From CAVVDY01 sp963819645 (GTDB lineage: Bacteria; Acidobacteriota; Terriglobia; Terriglobales; Acidobacteriaceae), in assembly GCA_963819645.1 (NCBI GenBank), contig CAWFWZ010000001.1, forward strand, positions 1,364,001 to 1,428,000: DNA of 64,000 nucleotides, given 5' to 3'. Position numbers and translations under genes: made by a program. Under the pieces are notes generated by a model. It did no database searches. It was not told the origin of the DNA and saw nothing but the letters and a program-made list of their open reading frames with translations. Numbering within the stretch: position 1 is the first letter of the stretch; every line of letters starts with the position of its first letter. This document shows, one piece after another, positions 63,031 to 64,000 of this stretch.

Positions 63031-64000
63031 ATGATGCGGTCCTCTCATTTTCTCCTCAGCGCATCGCAACGGTTGAACTCCATTCGCCTTCCGGCGAAGG
63101 GTGCGGTGCAACTTCTAACCTTCGCATTGATCGCGTTCTTTCTTACCTGTGCGTTCCCAAACCCGGCCGCAGGGCAGCAGAGCGCTCCCTCGCCCCAGCT
63201 CTATGAGTTGCCCGCGGTAGGGCCGCCGACGACTTTCGTAAACCTTCAGGGCGTTCATTTCGATCCTCTGACAGCCATCGACATTTACTTCGACAGCACT
63301 CAGCTTGCTTCGACCACCACGGACAAGAACGGCTCGTTCGGCAACGGAGTCATCAGTGCAACTGGACCAACGTTCACCCGCTTGCAGGTACCGTCCACCG
63401 CGCCGCCGGGCCAGCACACCATCACCGCAAAGGAACGGGTTGGACAGCTGTCGGCGCAGCAGTCTTTTCTGGTGCGGACCGACTGGACAAAGTTTCACTT
63501 CGATCTCAGCAACACGGGTTTTAACCCTTATGAGAACGTCTTGAGCCCGGACACGGTCGGAAATCTCGCTCTCGATTGGAAATACACGAGCCAGGGTACC
63601 ATCGTGTCTTCGCCGGCGGTGGTCAACGGCGTCGTATACGTGGGATCCGATGACGGCTACCTGTACGCCTTGAATGCGCAGCACAGGTGCGCTGATCTGG
63701 AAGTACGCTACGGGGAGTGCGGTCCAAACCCCGCCCGCTGTGGCCAACGGAGTCGTATACGTGGAGTCGCCGACGGCTACCTGTACGCCTTGAACGCTAG
63801 TACGGGAGCGCTCTTGTGGAAGTCCACAGGCGGGGATGTTACATCTTCGCCGACGGTGGCCAACGGCGTGGTCTACGTCGGTGCTGCCAATGACGCGGAG
63901 TTATACGCTCTGAATGCCGCGACTGGCGCGCTCATTTGGAAGTACGGGACAGGAGGAGGTGTCGATTCTTCGCCGGCGGTGGCCAACGGAGTGGTCTACT
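63031..64000 (+). CDS. PQQ-type beta-propeller protein, second tandem copy (partial, frameshifted)
   Basis: The 5' end nearly repeats that of the preceding gene: GGAGGTGCATGATGCGG, then SASQRLNSIRLPAKGAVQLL. The N-terminal domain (LYELPAVGPPTTFVNLQGVH) and the linker DWTKFHFDLSNTGFNPYENV are homologous to those of the first copy. Propeller blades follow (GVVYVGSDDGYLYALNA). A +1 change at about 63679 and a compensating -1 near 63769 put about 30 codons out of frame. The gene continues beyond base 64000. Confidence 0.78.
   Translation, partial: MMRSSHFLLSASQRLNSIRLPAKGAVQLLTFALIAFFLTCAFPNPAAGQQSAPSPQLYELPAVGPPTTFVNLQGVHFDPLTAIDIYFDSTQLASTTTDKNGSFGNGVISATGPTFTRLQVPSTAPPGQHTITAKERVGQLSAQQSFLVRTDWTKFHFDLSNTGFNPYENVLSPDTVGNLALDWKYTSQGTIVSSPAVVNGVVYVGSDDGYLYALNAQHRCADLEVRYGECGPNPARCGQRSRIRGVADGYLYALNASTGALLWKSTGGDVTSSPTVANGVVYVGAANDAELYALNAATGALIWKYGTGGGVDSSPAVANGVVY

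Overview
The window looks like chromosomal DNA from a soil-type Acidobacteriota bacterium (Terriglobia or Koribacter-like). This is inferred from the moderately high GC, the diderm proteins (TonB receptor, several porins, OmpA-like protein), the DUF3604/parvulin/HupE cluster, PQQ-type propeller proteins with a TIG-like N-terminus, and hairpin repeats between genes. No rRNA, CRISPR array or intact mobile element is visible. Two tRNA genes are present: Phe(GAA) at 20476-20548 and Thr(CGT) at 57397-57472, both on the minus strand.

Layout. 0-8.7 kb: metabolic and housekeeping genes (response regulator fragment, xseB, HhH protein, RibD-type reductase, DehI-like protein, MobB-like GTPase, porin, cstA). 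8.9-14.1 kb: a tightly coupled operon of a DUF3604 lipoprotein, a parvulin-type isomerase and three HupE/UreJ-family membrane proteins. 14.3-20.3 kb: DUF1772 protein, beta-carbonic anhydrase, cupin, then a PaoABC/xanthine-dehydrogenase-type operon carrying about eleven single-base frameshifts, abutting a hydrolase fragment. 20.5-25.4 kb: tRNA-Phe, OmpA-like protein, porin, PEBP protein, hypothetical protein. 25.4-30.8 kb: cobalt/nickel ECF importer CbiM-CbiQ-CbiO facing a broken TonB receptor and a small Cys/His protein. 31-36.7 kb: VKOR, tryptophanase-type lyase, UDP-glucose dehydrogenase, then L,D-transpeptidase, small membrane peptide and SPFH protein. 36.8-42.5 kb: secreted protein, solute-binding protein, NtrY-type kinase and NtrC-type regulator, nearly all overlapping. 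42.5-57 kb: an envelope-centred region with a NarL/NreC-type two-component system, a receiver-only protein, DcaP-like porin, AI-2E-family permease, class D-like sortase, an LPKTG-anchored protein, a cNMP-patatin protein, YSC84 and Spy-like proteins, and a tail-anchored paralog of the LPKTG protein. 57-64 kb: integrase remnant beside tRNA-Thr, MerR-TPR fusion, MscS channel, and two tandem PQQ-propeller genes, the second cut by the window end.

The most interesting signal is in 42.9-55.4 kb. Four near-identical palindromes of the form TAGGG-N4-CCCTA sit upstream of the receiver gene, between kinase and porin, upstream of the sortase, and between YSC84 and the Spy-like gene. This matches the site known for the LuxR-type regulator NreC, and a LuxR-type regulator with a HisKA_3 kinase lies in the same region. 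I infer a local envelope-remodelling regulon that includes a sortase and its LPXTG substrate in a diderm bacterium.

Many genes carry single-base indels, almost all of them +1 and often in short homopolymers. They could be assembly or sequencing errors or real decay, and sequence alone cannot settle which. Coordinates of such genes span the whole reconstructed reading.
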